From Microbacterium nanhaiense (lineage in GTDB: Bacteria; Actinomycetota; Actinomycetes; Actinomycetales; Microbacteriaceae): a stretch of DNA of 64,000 nt. The position numbers were made by a program, and so were the translations under genes. Shown piece after piece: positions 1 through 6,940 of this stretch; positions within the stretch are counted from its first letter, which is position 1, and the number at the start of each line of letters is the position of its first letter. The notes below the pieces were generated by a model. That model saw nothing but the letters and a program-made list of their open reading frames with translations. It was not told the DNA's origin and did no database searches. The stretch is taken from assembly GCF_014646015.1 (NCBI RefSeq), contig NZ_BMMQ01000002.1:186277-250276 (forward strand), in the 5' to 3' direction.

Positions 1-571
1 ACAGGTGCATGGGTGCCGCTCCGAGCCCGGGGATCCGGAATTGTGCGAGTGGGGCGGCGTAGTCGACGAGTACCGCGAGGAACCAGATGCTGAGCCTGTA
101 CTCCGCGGGGAGCGCGGCGCCGAGGATCCACAGGACGCCGGCGAGCACCGTCCAGCACAGCAGCATGCGGTAGTTCGATGCGAGCTGCGAGCCGCGGAAC
201 GCGACGATCATGAAGACCGGGCGCAGCACGCCCATGAAGAGGTAGCAGCCCACGAAGAGCCACGCGCCATCGCCGAATGCCGAGGGGATCGCGACCGACA
301 TGCCGAGGCCCGCGAGCATGAGCACGCCCGTCAGCAGGTGAATGGCGGTGCTGCGCGGATTCAGCCAGTTCATCGCCCAGGCCGTGTAGTTCCAGCCCCA
401 CCAGACTGCGGCGAAGACAATGACGGCCTGGGCCGCGCCCTCCCACGAGAGATGGTCGATGACGAGGTGCGAGAGCTGAATGATCGCGAAGACGTAGACA
501 AGATCGAAGAAAAGCTCGATCGGGCCGACCTCGGAGCGATGCGGTGGCGTGCGGAACAGGGAAGTGGGCAA
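1..571 (-). CDS. ltrA: Low temperature requirement protein A (LtrA), partial, N-terminal part
   Basis: The first about 190 residues of an LtrA-family multi-pass membrane protein are visible; the gene runs off the left edge. The family signature near the N-terminus, ELFFDLVYVFAIIQLSHL, is present, followed by a second helix with WWGWNYTAWAMNWL, which matches the WxWxYxxWxxNWLDP pattern of the family. Several further hydrophobic helices follow. LtrA was named from a Listeria cold-sensitive mutant; its biochemical role is unknown. No ATG or GTG is available in frame, so I take the TTG at 571, with GCGAGGG about eight bases before it as a weak ribosome site. It begins 4 nt after the stop of the SnoaL-like gene, so the two are probably cotranscribed. 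The family call is firm; the start codon is not. Confidence 0.8.
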   Translation of the reverse strand, partial: MPTSLFRTPPHRSEVGPIELFFDLVYVFAIIQLSHLVIDHLSWEGAAQAVIVFAAVWWGWNYTAWAMNWLNPRSTAIHLLTGVLMLAGLGMSVAIPSAFGDGAWLFVGCYLFMGVLRPVFMIVAFRGSQLASNYRMLLCWTVLAGVLWILGAALPAEYRLSIWFLAVLVDYAAPLAQFRIPGLGAAPMHL

Positions 572-575
572 CGGG

Positions 576-905
576 CTAGCCCTCGCGGATCGTCATCTTG
601 GCGATCTTCTCGCCGTCCGTGTCGAAGGTGAAGCGCGAGCGGCCGTTGGCGTGGTTCGACCGCCAGTCTCCGACGACGGAGACCTGACCGCCGGTCTGGG
701 TGACCTCTTCGACCGTGAGCACGCCCTGCGAGCCGATGAACTCACGGGCGCTCCAGGCCTGGATCGCATCTCGGCCGCTGAAGGTCCGCCCCCAATCGTC
801 GACCTGCCCGTCGGCGGTGAAGGCATCGAGAAAGGCAGCCTCATCGTGGGCGTTCACCCGCTCGATGAAGTGTGCGATCGGTTCCGGAACGGTGGGTGTG
901 ATCAT
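576..905 (-). CDS. SnoaL-like / nuclear transport factor 2-like protein
   Basis: This 110-residue protein has the small alpha+beta cone fold pattern of the SnoaL-like/NTF2-like superfamily: an N-terminal helix (IAHFIERVNAHDEAAFLDAF), the DG..DDWGRTFSGRDAIQAW segment, then alternating beta strands ending in FTFDTDGEKIAKMTI. Members are polyketide cyclases, isomerases or binding proteins, so no reaction can be assigned. I chose the ATG at 905 because a clear GGAGGA ribosome site precedes it; an in-frame start 39 bases upstream has no such site. It is divergent from the TetR gene at 995, with about 89 bp between them, which suggests control by that regulator. ltrA follows almost immediately downstream. 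Confidence 0.75.
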   Translation of the reverse strand: MITPTVPEPIAHFIERVNAHDEAAFLDAFTADGQVDDWGRTFSGRDAIQAWSAREFIGSQGVLTVEEVTQTGGQVSVVGDWRSNHANGRSRFTFDTDGEKIAKMTIREG

Positions 906-962
906 GGCGCGTCCTCCACTGCAACTGACTCGTACGCCGCACATATCAGAGATATAGCAGCG

Positions 963-988
963 TGTACTTTCGATACAAGCGATAATCT
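963..988 (+). promoter_or_regulatory. Leaderless promoter of the tetR-type gene with a candidate operator
   Basis: TAATCT at 983-988 lies 6 nt before the ATG at 995, the arrangement for transcription starting on the A of the start codon; no ribosome site is visible. Just upstream, TGTACTTTCGATACA (963-977) is an imperfect dyad with TGTA/TACA ends that could be the TetR operator controlling both divergent genes. The operator role is inference. Confidence 0.45.
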
Positions 989-994
989 AACATC

Positions 995-1681
995 ATGACG
1001 ACAGCGGCGACAAGCGATACGCGCGAGCGAATGATCGCCGCTGCCGTGGATCTCATCGCTGCGTCGCCCGGCGAGGAATTCTCCCTGCGGGCCGTGTGCG
1101 ACGCGGTAGGCGTCAAGCTACCGACGCTCTATCACTTCTTCGGTTCGAAACAGGGCCTCGTCGATGCAATCGTCGAGTACGGATTCAACCTCTATCTGGG
1201 CCAGAAGTCCTCCGCCGAGCCGTCGGGCGACCCCATTCAGGACATCCGCGCCGGCTGGGACGCGCATGTGGGCTTCGGCCTCGCCCATCCAGGCCTCTAC
1301 GCGCTGATGTACGGGAGCGTGCGGCCCGGTCACGCGCCGGCGGCCCAGGCTCGACCGGACACGATGCTGCGTCGGCTCACCGCGGAGGCTGAGGCGCAGG
1401 GGCGCCTCGTGGTCTCCTCTGATGAGGCGGCGACGCATATTCTCGCAACGAACGTCGGCGTGACGCTTCGACAGATCGTGTCGGCGGCGCCGGATCCCGG
1501 GCTCACTGAGTCTGCGCGGGAAGGTGTGATCGCCGCGATTACGGGCACCGGCGCGCCGAGTGAGGCGCCGCTCGCGCAGGCGATCGAGTACGCCGCCGCG
1601 CACCCCGACGTGCTCGGATCAAGCGAGACCCAGCTCCTCATCGAGTGGCTCCGCGCGCTCGCGGCGCGCGCACGCAGCTGA
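995..1681 (+). CDS. TetR family transcriptional regulator
   Basis: A 228-residue TetR repressor. The helix-turn-helix lies around residues 15-60 (ERMIAAAVDLIAA, then SLRAVCDAVGVKLPTLYHFF, then GSKQGLVDAI), a textbook TetR signature ending in the YxxFxSKxxL element. The remaining about 165 residues form the helical ligand-binding and dimerisation domain, rich in alanine and without a recognisable ligand motif. It is divergent from the SnoaL-like and ltrA genes, the usual position for a local repressor. The transcript appears leaderless (TAATCT 6 nt before ATG). The inducer cannot be predicted. Confidence 0.9.
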   Translation: MTTAATSDTRERMIAAAVDLIAASPGEEFSLRAVCDAVGVKLPTLYHFFGSKQGLVDAIVEYGFNLYLGQKSSAEPSGDPIQDIRAGWDAHVGFGLAHPGLYALMYGSVRPGHAPAAQARPDTMLRRLTAEAEAQGRLVVSSDEAATHILATNVGVTLRQIVSAAPDPGLTESAREGVIAAITGTGAPSEAPLAQAIEYAAAHPDVLGSSETQLLIEWLRALAARARS

Positions 1682-1915
1682 GCGAAGTCCGCACGGGTGC
1701 TCCGGACCCGCAGAATCACGGCGGATGCGACGCTCGGTGACGCTGCGTCGCCGGGCGATAGGGTCATGCGATGAGCACTGTGAGGGAGTTTACCGGCGAG
1801 GTGCTCGGCGGGCCCTCGCGGATCCGGAGTCGTTCGACTGCTTTGCGGTCGACGGACATGGCCGAATCGTCGGGAAGACGGGTGTGCGTGTCTTTGGGCG
1901 CTGCAGCGGACGCGC
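1682..1915. other. Intergenic region, possible decayed coding sequence
   Basis: No complete gene is convincing here. A short ATG frame begins at 1771 but runs through the merR promoter and overlaps the merR start. In another plus-strand frame, about 1815-1916, the peptide ADPESFDCFAVDGHGRIVGK resembles the N-terminal part of an acetyltransferase fold and then stops, so the stretch may be a gene remnant. This is a weak impression only. Confidence 0.2.
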
Positions 1916-1946
1916 TTGACCCTGACACAGTGTCAGGTCCTCTGAT
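1916..1946 (+). promoter_or_regulatory. MerR-type promoter and operator of the downstream merR-family gene
   Basis: TTGACC (1916-1921) and TCTGAT (1941-1946) are separated by 19 bp, the elongated spacer typical of MerR-activated promoters. The spacer is nearly filled by the perfect dyad CCTGACACAGTGTCAGG (1921-1937, 8-bp arms around a central A). MerR proteins bind such a dyad and twist the DNA to realign the two boxes, so the gene at 1956 is probably autoregulated in response to its ligand. Confidence 0.8.
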
Positions 1947-1955
1947 GGAGAGATC

Positions 1956-2765
1956 ATGTTAGGTATCGGAGATTTCGCCAGGCTTGCCGGTGTGTCGGTG
2001 CGCATGTTGCGTCACTACGACCGACTCGGTCTGCTCGTACCCAGCCGTGTGGATGAGTTCACGGGCTACCGCTACTACAGGGCAGCCCAACTTGATCGCG
2101 CGAATCGTCTCGTTGCCATGAAGGAACTCGGCTTCACCCTCGAGGAGGTCCGCGAGCTTCTTGCCGACGATCTTCCGCGGGATCGGCTCGTGGCACTTCT
2201 GGGAGACCGCGCATCCGCGTTGCGGGAGCAGATCCACGCGGACGGTCGCCGTCTGCGGCACGTCGAGACGATCCTCCGATCGATCGGAAGGAGCAACACC
2301 ATGTCTGAGTCCGCTTTCGTCGAGCAGAAGTTGCCGCAACTTCGCCTCGCCCAACTCGCGGCGGTGGTGCGCGAAATGAGCGATATCGAGTCCGAGATGG
2401 GATCGATGTTCGGCCGCGTCAACGAGATTCTCGACGCCGCGTCGCGTGAACGAACGGGCCCCGGGGTCGCGCACTACACCGCCACGGACGACGGGATGAT
2501 CGCCGCGGCGGGGGAACAGATCGGAACGGAATCCGCGCCGGCCGGTCTCGACGTCGCCCACCTCGACGAGGTGCCGCGCGCGCTCGTGACGACGTACGTA
2601 TCGGACGACCTCGACGGGATTCAAGCCGCGTGGCAGTCGCTCGTGCTCGAGGTCGAGCGACGCGGACTCACACCGTGCGGAACGTGCCGCGAGGTGTACG
2701 TGGAGAGCCCGATGGATCCGCAGGGCACGCGCTGGGTGGTGGAACTGCAGCAGCCGGTTGCATGA
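1956..2765 (+). CDS. MerR family regulator with GyrI-like effector domain
   Basis: A 269-residue two-domain regulator. Residues 1-70 are a MerR winged helix (LGIGDFARLAGVSVRMLRHY, then DRLGLLVPSRVDEFTGYRYY), residues about 75-115 the dimerisation helix, and residues about 120-268 a GyrI-like/AraC effector-binding domain related to BmrR, ending in RWVVELQQPV. Such proteins sense bulky, often cationic drugs and activate transcription. There is no cysteine cluster, so metal sensing is unlikely. A GGAGAG ribosome site stands very close to the ATG. The promoter just upstream has the MerR architecture with a 19-bp spacer. No efflux gene follows directly; the next gene is an unrelated DUF2200 protein, so the targets may lie elsewhere. 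Confidence 0.88.
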   Translation: MLGIGDFARLAGVSVRMLRHYDRLGLLVPSRVDEFTGYRYYRAAQLDRANRLVAMKELGFTLEEVRELLADDLPRDRLVALLGDRASALREQIHADGRRLRHVETILRSIGRSNTMSESAFVEQKLPQLRLAQLAAVVREMSDIESEMGSMFGRVNEILDAASRERTGPGVAHYTATDDGMIAAAGEQIGTESAPAGLDVAHLDEVPRALVTTYVSDDLDGIQAAWQSLVLEVERRGLTPCGTCREVYVESPMDPQGTRWVVELQQPVA

Positions 2766-2816
2766 GCGCGAGGCGGCGCGGCCTGTTCGCCCGCATGGCT
2801 GACGTACCCTCGAGCT

Positions 2817-3170
2817 ATGGATCGCAATCAGCGCGTGTTCAAGATGACATTCGCCTCGGTGTACCCGCTGTACGTCGACAAGGTCGTGCGCAAGGGGCGC
2901 ACGGAGGAGGAGCTCCGTGAGGTGATCTCGTGGCTCACGGGCTTCGACGGGCCCGGGATCGACGAGCAGATTGCCACGGAGACGTCGTTCGAGCAGTTCT
3001 TCGAGCAGGCGCAGCTCACCCCGGCTGCGTCGCTCATCACGGGTGTGATCTGCGGCGTGAAGGTGCAGGAGATCGAGGATCCGCTGATGCAGAAGGTCCG
3101 CTACCTCGACAAGGTCGTCGATGAGCTCGCGAAGGGCAAGGCCATCGAGAAGATCAAGCGCACCGCGTAG
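2817..3170 (+). CDS. DUF2200 family protein
   Basis: A 117-residue cytoplasmic protein recognised as DUF2200 from MTFASVYPLYVDKVVRKGRT near the N-terminus, EVISWLTGFD in the middle, and the conserved LITGVICGVKVQEIEDPLMQ followed by VRYLDKVVDELAKGKAIEKI near the C-terminus. It is full length for the family, which is widespread in bacteria but has no assigned function. TACCCT at 2805-2810 sits 6 nt before the ATG and there is no ribosome site, so a leaderless message is likely and the gene has its own promoter independent of merR. It converges with the DUF2975 gene. Confidence 0.88.
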   Translation: MDRNQRVFKMTFASVYPLYVDKVVRKGRTEEELREVISWLTGFDGPGIDEQIATETSFEQFFEQAQLTPAASLITGVICGVKVQEIEDPLMQKVRYLDKVVDELAKGKAIEKIKRTA

Positions 3171-3222
3171 CGCTTTGTGAGCCCGCGGCGGTGCGTTCTC
3201 GTCCGAGGCTCAGCGCCGAGGC

Positions 3223-3705
3223 TCACGCCTCCAGGGTCTGCGCGCCCTGGAGGCGCGTAGCGTCGATGAGTGCGCCCCGCATGACGAGCAGGATGAGTCC
3301 CGCGCCGAGCGTCGCCGCGAAGACGATCCCGCACAGGGCGATCATCCCCGGCGCGTCGTCGGTCAGCGCGAGGCGCGTGAGCGGAACGCTGGCCGCGACG
3401 ACGAGGAGCGCCGCGACGGCGACGCTTCCGATGATGAGATCGAGCCACCGGAGAGAGGTGGTCGCGAAGAGGGCGCGGCGTTCGGCCCGCGCGACGAGCT
3501 GCCACGTTGCAACAAGCGTGGTCCCGAGGCAGAGCACGAGGATCCCGCCGATCACGGTCACGGCGATTGGCACTGGCACGATGTCCCTTTCCCTCGAGAT
3601 CGTCTGCGCGAGCGTGGGGAAAAGAAGGACGAAAAGCGCCAGGAGCGCGCCGCCGAGGCCGACGGCGATCACGATGCGCAGAGCCGCGTAGATCCACAAC
3701 CTCAT
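3223..3705 (-). CDS. DUF2975 family membrane protein
   Basis: A 160-residue integral membrane protein with four predicted helices, at about residues 8-30, 45-67, 86-108 and 120-141, with the arrangement of DUF2975 proteins. The function is unknown; in many bacteria it is paired with a small Cro/CI-type HTH regulator, but no such gene is adjacent here. The start at 3705 is supported by a good promoter ending 7 nt upstream, again with no leader. The region just before the gene is visibly AT-rich compared with the surroundings. Confidence 0.7.
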   Translation of the reverse strand: MRLWIYAALRIVIAVGLGGALLALFVLLFPTLAQTISRERDIVPVPIAVTVIGGILVLCLGTTLVATWQLVARAERRALFATTSLRWLDLIIGSVAVAALLVVAASVPLTRLALTDDAPGMIALCGIVFAATLGAGLILLVMRGALIDATRLQGAQTLEA

Positions 3706-3712
3706 GCACCGA

Positions 3713-3740
3713 ATAATAATCGAAATCTATCGAAATTCAA
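3713..3740 (-). promoter_or_regulatory. Sigma70-type leaderless promoter of the DUF2975 gene
   Basis: Read on the minus strand, TTGAAT (3740-3735) and TATTAT (3718-3713) are separated by 16 bp, and TATTAT ends 7 nt before the ATG. Two copies of ATCGAAAT fall within the spacer, which may be a regulator site. Confidence 0.6.
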
Positions 3741-3756
3741 TAGGTGTCGCGAGGGG

Positions 3757-4230
3757 TCACTCGGCGTTAGGGCGCCGCCGGGACTGCTTGATCTGAGCGC
3801 GTTGCTTTTTCCCGTCGAGCCTTCGGCGCTGGGATCCGCGGGTCGGCTTCGTCGCACGACGCTGCACCTCGGGCATGACCGCGGCGCGCAGGATCTCGGC
3901 GAGGCGGGCGCGGGCCGCCTGTCGATTCTGCCGCTGGGAGCGCTCCTCGGACGCGGCGATGGTGAGAACGCCGCCCGCGAGCCGAGATTCGAGCCGGGCG
4001 AGGATCCGCGATCGCTGCGAATCGCTGAAGGCCGCGGAGCGCGAGACGTCGAACGAAAGCTGCACGCGGGAATCCGTCGTGTTCACGCCCTGTCCACCGG
4101 GCCCCGACGACCTCGAGAACTGCTCGACGAGCTCCGCCCCGGGCACGCGGATGCCTCGCGGGGCGCCGGGGCCGGCGGGCACGAGCAGGTCATCCACGGG
4201 TCCATTCTCGCGCGTGCGGGGCGATAGCAT
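3757..4230 (-). CDS. arfB: Alternative ribosome-rescue peptidyl-tRNA hydrolase ArfB
   Basis: A 157-residue release-factor-like protein. The catalytic GGQ tripeptide lies at residues 45-47 inside SRSSGPGGQGVNTTDSRVQL, the class I release-factor signature, and the protein lacks the codon-recognition domains of RF1/RF2. The C-terminal tail is very basic (KPTRGSQRRRLDGKKQRAQI and KQSRRRP), as required for ArfB to probe the empty mRNA channel of stalled ribosomes. It would release peptides from non-stop complexes, backing up the trans-translation RNA encoded about 1.4 kb away. The start is uncertain: an in-frame GTG 33 bases inside is an alternative, and neither has a convincing ribosome site. Confidence 0.88.
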   Translation of the reverse strand: MLSPRTRENGPVDDLLVPAGPGAPRGIRVPGAELVEQFSRSSGPGGQGVNTTDSRVQLSFDVSRSAAFSDSQRSRILARLESRLAGGVLTIAASEERSQRQNRQAARARLAEILRAAVMPEVQRRATKPTRGSQRRRLDGKKQRAQIKQSRRRPNAE

Positions 4231-4337
4231 CGTCGCGAGAGGGAACGAACGATCCCTCGCGAGTTACCGGGCGCCGGCTCCGGCCAAGGGCGCGACGGCG
4301 GGTCTCCATGTGTTTCGACCCCGCGGGCGTGTGGATC

Positions 4338-4379
4338 CCAGGAATCGGCACGAATAGGCCAGGAACCGGCACGAATAGG
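4338..4379. repeat. Tandem 21-bp direct repeat upstream of the crcB pair
   Basis: Two adjacent 21-bp units (4338-4358 and 4359-4379) differ at a single position and share the core CGGCACGAATAGG. The second copy runs into TAGGAT (4376-4381), a plausible -10 box 9 nt before the crcB start at 4391. No fluoride riboswitch consensus is visible in the preceding sequence. The repeat may be a tandem regulator site. Confidence 0.7.
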
Positions 4380-4390
4380 ATGGTGACCTC

Positions 4391-4783
4391 ATGAGACTGC
4401 ACCCCGCCATCCTCGTCGGTCTCGGCGGTGCGATCGGCACGACGGTGCGGTACCTTCTGAGCCTCGCCGTGCCGGGGGTCGCCGGGATCTTCGCGATCAA
4501 CCTCTCCGGCGCGCTGATCCTCGGCTGGCTGCTCAGCGCACTCAAGATGCGCGGACCCGACGAGGGCCGCCGCTCGACCGTCCGGCTGTTCGTCGGCACG
4601 GGGGTGCTCGGCGGATACACGACGTACTCGACCTTCGCGTTCGGAACGGTAGGGTTCCTCGGCGACGGCGAGCCCGCGCTCGGCATCGCCTATGCGGTCG
4701 CGACGGTGGTGCTCGGCACGGGCTGCGCGGCCCTCGGGATCCTCCTGGGGCGTCGATTCCCGATGGGGGTGGATCCCGAATGA
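4391..4783 (+). CDS. crcB: Fluoride efflux channel CrcB/Fluc, subunit 1
   Basis: A 130-residue, four-helix membrane protein of the CrcB/Fluc fluoride channel family. The N-terminal GLGGAIGTTVRYLLS matches the GxxGAxxRY motif, FAINLSGALILGWL supplies the conserved asparagine of helix 2, and GVLGGYTTYSTFAFGTV matches the GGxTTFSTF signature that lines the pore. It overlaps the next crcB gene by 4 bp (ATGA), so the two are translationally coupled and probably form a heterodimeric dual-topology pair, common in Gram-positive bacteria. A tandem 21-bp repeat lies immediately upstream. Function is by family; fluoride export has not been shown here. Confidence 0.93.
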   Translation: MRLHPAILVGLGGAIGTTVRYLLSLAVPGVAGIFAINLSGALILGWLLSALKMRGPDEGRRSTVRLFVGTGVLGGYTTYSTFAFGTVGFLGDGEPALGIAYAVATVVLGTGCAALGILLGRRFPMGVDPE

Positions 4784-5136
4784 CGCTCCTGCTGGCACTC
4801 GCCGTGGGGCTTGCGGGCGGGGTCGGCGCCGCGCTGCGCTACCTCGTCGACAACGCCGTGCCCCCGCGGATCCGCGCGCGCTACCCGTGGGGGATCGCGA
4901 TCGTGAACCTCTCTGGATCCTTCGCGCTCGGCGCCGTCACCGCCGCGGTGCCGGGCGTGTGGCTGACCATCATCGGCGTCGGCCTCCTCGGCGGATACAC
5001 GACCTTCAGCACGGCGGCCGTCGACGCGGCACGCCTGATCATGGAGCGCCGATTCACCGCCGGCGTCGCGGGAACGTTCGCCACCCTCGTCGGGTGCGTG
5101 GCGCTCGCCGGTGTGGGGTACGCGATCTTCGCGTAG
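4780..5136 (+). CDS. crcB: Fluoride efflux channel CrcB/Fluc, subunit 2
   Basis: A 118-residue paralogue of the preceding gene, starting with ATG inside its last codons. It keeps GLAGGVGAALRYLVDN at the N-terminus, the helix-2 asparagine in IAIVNLSGSFALG, and GLLGGYTTFSTAAVDA in helix 3. The paired genes differ enough to be the two halves of a heterodimer that insert in opposite membrane orientations; which faces which side cannot be told from the sequence with confidence. The next gene has its own promoter. Confidence 0.93.
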   Translation: MTLLLALAVGLAGGVGAALRYLVDNAVPPRIRARYPWGIAIVNLSGSFALGAVTAAVPGVWLTIIGVGLLGGYTTFSTAAVDAARLIMERRFTAGVAGTFATLVGCVALAGVGYAIFA

Positions 5137-5146
5137 GATCCGCCAC

Positions 5147-5557
5147 ATGCGCTCGCGTCACATCAGTACCGTCATCCCTGCGCCCGCGTCCGAGGTGTAT
5201 GCGTTCGCAGCGGAGCCCAGCAACCTGCCCCGCTGGGCGGCCGGACTCGCACAGAGCGCGGTCCAGATGCGCGGCGACGAGCTCATCGCGAGCTCGCCGA
5301 TGGGGGAGGTCGTGGTGAGGTTCGTGCCCCGCAACGAGTTCGGCGTGCTCGACCACGCCGTCGAGCTTCCCACGGGCACGATCGTCACCAACCCGCTCCG
5401 CGTGCTCGCGCACCCCGACGGGTCAGAGGTGATCTTCACCGTGCGGCAGATCGAGCTCACCGACGACGAGTTCGAGCGCGACTGCGACATGGTCGCGGCC
5501 GATCTCGGCCGGCTGCGCGACATCTTCTCCGGGGCGCGGGATGCACCGGGCGCGTGA
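5147..5557 (+). CDS. SRPBCC (START-like / polyketide-cyclase-like) protein
   Basis: A 136-residue protein with the N-terminal pattern of SRPBCC helix-grip domains (VIPAPASEVYAFAAEPSNLP then RWAAGL) and a C-terminal amphipathic helix. These proteins bind hydrophobic ligands; the ligand here is unknown. An upstream in-frame start at 5111 is possible, but TAGGAT (5134-5139) ends 7 nt before the ATG at 5147, so I take that as a leaderless start. The gene stands alone between crcB and ssrA. Confidence 0.78.
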   Translation: MRSRHISTVIPAPASEVYAFAAEPSNLPRWAAGLAQSAVQMRGDELIASSPMGEVVVRFVPRNEFGVLDHAVELPTGTIVTNPLRVLAHPDGSEVIFTVRQIELTDDEFERDCDMVAADLGRLRDIFSGARDAPGA

Positions 5558-5579
5558 GCCGCGCGTGCCTCGAATCGTG

Positions 5580-5608
5580 TAGACTGAAGTGCTCGGGAGC
5601 ATTCCCGA
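5580..5608 (+). promoter_or_regulatory. Putative ssrA promoter -10 box and leader hairpin
   Basis: TAGACT (5580-5585) is a good actinobacterial -10 box about 90 nt before the mature 5' end of tmRNA. It is followed by a perfect small hairpin, TCGGGA (5593-5598) with TCCCGA (5603-5608), in the presumed precursor leader that RNase P would remove. No good -35 box is evident. Confidence 0.45.
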
Positions 5609-5678
5609 CTCGATCACGCGACAGCGTGGTGGCAATTCCACAGCGTGTGCATGCGGTTCCCTTCCTCGAAGGATCCAC

Positions 5679-6046
5679 GGGGCTGATCGGTTTCGACAGT
5701 CGCCGCTGATCTGAGTGAAGCGGGCCGAGGATGCAGAGTTATCTCGTAAACGCCCTCTGCAAACCAATAAGTGCCAACTCTAAGCGCACTGACTTCGCCC
5801 TCGCTGCCTAAGCGAGCCCGAGTCCGTCAGACCGTGGGCGATCCCGCCACGGACCCTGGCGTCATTTAGGGATCTTGCTGTGACACGGGGTCGCGACGTG
5901 TCACGGGACTTTTCTGCGGCTGGGCCTGTCGATCTATGTGTCTGTGCTAAAGATCGAGGCCGAGTAGAACGCCTCCACAGACTGCGCCCGGAGAAACCTT
6001 GGTGAACCGGTGCTGGACGCGGGTTCGATTCCCGCCAGCTCCACGA
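5679..6046 (+). ncRNA. ssrA: tmRNA (transfer-messenger RNA)
   Basis: The 5' end GGGGCTGATCGGTTTCGACA and the 3' tRNA-like half GGTTCGATTCCCGCCAGCTCC pair as the alanyl acceptor stem and T arm. The mRNA part encodes the tag ANSKRTDFALAA followed by TAA (5773-5811), typical of Actinobacteria, ending in the ALAA degron read by ClpXP. Together with SmpB the RNA frees stalled ribosomes and tags the nascent chain. The last encoded bases after the discriminator A (6043) are CGA, not CCA, so the mature CCA end would need 3' trimming and nucleotidyl transfer. Precise ends are by homology to known tmRNAs. Confidence 0.95.
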
Positions 6047-6070
6047 CCGTCACGCACACGCTGTCCTCGC

Positions 6071-6107
6071 AGAAGGCCCCGGAACCGCTTCGGTTCCGGG
6101 GCCTTCT
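6071..6107. terminator. Hairpin terminator between ssrA and the convergent lipoprotein gene
   Basis: A perfect 17-bp stem (6071-6087 with 6091-6107) and a 3-nt loop lies 25 nt after ssrA and abuts the stop codon of the minus-strand gene. There is no long T run on either side. Its symmetry suits termination from both directions. Confidence 0.75.
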
Positions 6108-6913
6108 CACTCTGCCGGTGCGTCGGACGCGTCCGGTTCGATCTCCTCGACCTCGCTGTAGTCGAGGCTGTCGGCGCCGTGCTCGACCTGTGCTTCCGTG
6201 AACTGCTGCTCGCGCAGGTAGAGGACGACGTCGGCGCGGGGCACGGGCGTGCCGCCGGCGAACTGCTGCGCGGCCTCGACGGCCTCCGCGTTCCAATCCG
6301 CTTCGACGTGCGCGACACCGTACCGCGCCTCGTCCGGCGTGAAGCCGTCATACGTGACCTGGGTGATGAGCAGCTGCTCGGAGAACGCCGTCGAATCGAC
6401 GTAGCCCTGCGCCGCCTCCGTCGCCTCGGCATTCCAGTCGGCGCCGATGGCGTCGGCGGCGGTCTCCGCCTGCTCGGACGTGTAGCCGCGGAACTCGAGT
6501 TCCGAGATGAGGCCATCCCGGGACAGCGCGCGCGAGCGGATCGCCTCGCGGGCGACCGCGGTGACGTCCGGCAGGCCGGGATCCGCGGTTTCCGTCGGGC
6601 TGGGGTCCGGGCTCGGCGTCGCGGGCGCGGTGGGCGCGCCGGGTGTTGCGCTCGGCAGCGGGGACGAGGAGGGTGCGGGCGGGGCTCCCTCTTCGTGCCG
6701 TTCGCCGGGCGCCGCGCTTGGCGAGGCGTCACCGGGTTCCGGGGACGCCGACGGCGTGGGGGTCGCCGTCGGCGCTCCCCACCAGCTCGTCGGCGCCGGC
6801 TCCAGTGACTCGTCTGGCTGGGAGGCACATCCCGCGGCGATCGACATCGTCACGAGGGCGACCGCCACGATCGATACCTGCGTCGTCCTGCGCGAAAACG
6901 AGTGCGGTGCCAT
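6107..6913 (-). CDS. Ltp-type repeat lipoprotein (host cell surface-exposed lipoprotein family)
   Basis: A 268-residue secreted lipoprotein. The signal peptide ends in the lipobox MSIAAGC with the lipidated cysteine at residue 29. Residues about 30-115 form a Pro/Ser/Thr/Ala-rich linker. The C-terminal half carries three copies of an about 45-residue helical repeat (ISELEFRGYTSEQAETAADA; LLITQVTYDGFTPDEARYGV; VVLYLREQQFTEAQVEHGAD), which I recognise as Ltp-type repeats. The founding member, Ltp of Streptococcus phage TP-J34, blocks phage DNA injection; chromosomal actinobacterial relatives have no proven role. TAAAAT (6925-6920) lies 6 nt before the ATG, so the message is leaderless. Position beside ssrA, a frequent integration site, is suggestive only. 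Confidence 0.75.
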   Translation of the reverse strand: MAPHSFSRRTTQVSIVAVALVTMSIAAGCASQPDESLEPAPTSWWGAPTATPTPSASPEPGDASPSAAPGERHEEGAPPAPSSSPLPSATPGAPTAPATPSPDPSPTETADPGLPDVTAVAREAIRSRALSRDGLISELEFRGYTSEQAETAADAIGADWNAEATEAAQGYVDSTAFSEQLLITQVTYDGFTPDEARYGVAHVEADWNAEAVEAAQQFAGGTPVPRADVVLYLREQQFTEAQVEHGADSLDYSEVEEIEPDASDAPAE

Positions 6914-6940
6914 GGCCCAATTTTAGCGGCGGACCCTCGG

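Noticed and set aside
4231..4390. Fluoride riboswitch upstream of crcB
   Set aside because: I looked for the conserved pseudoknot elements of the crcB RNA and did not find them; a covariance search would be decisive.
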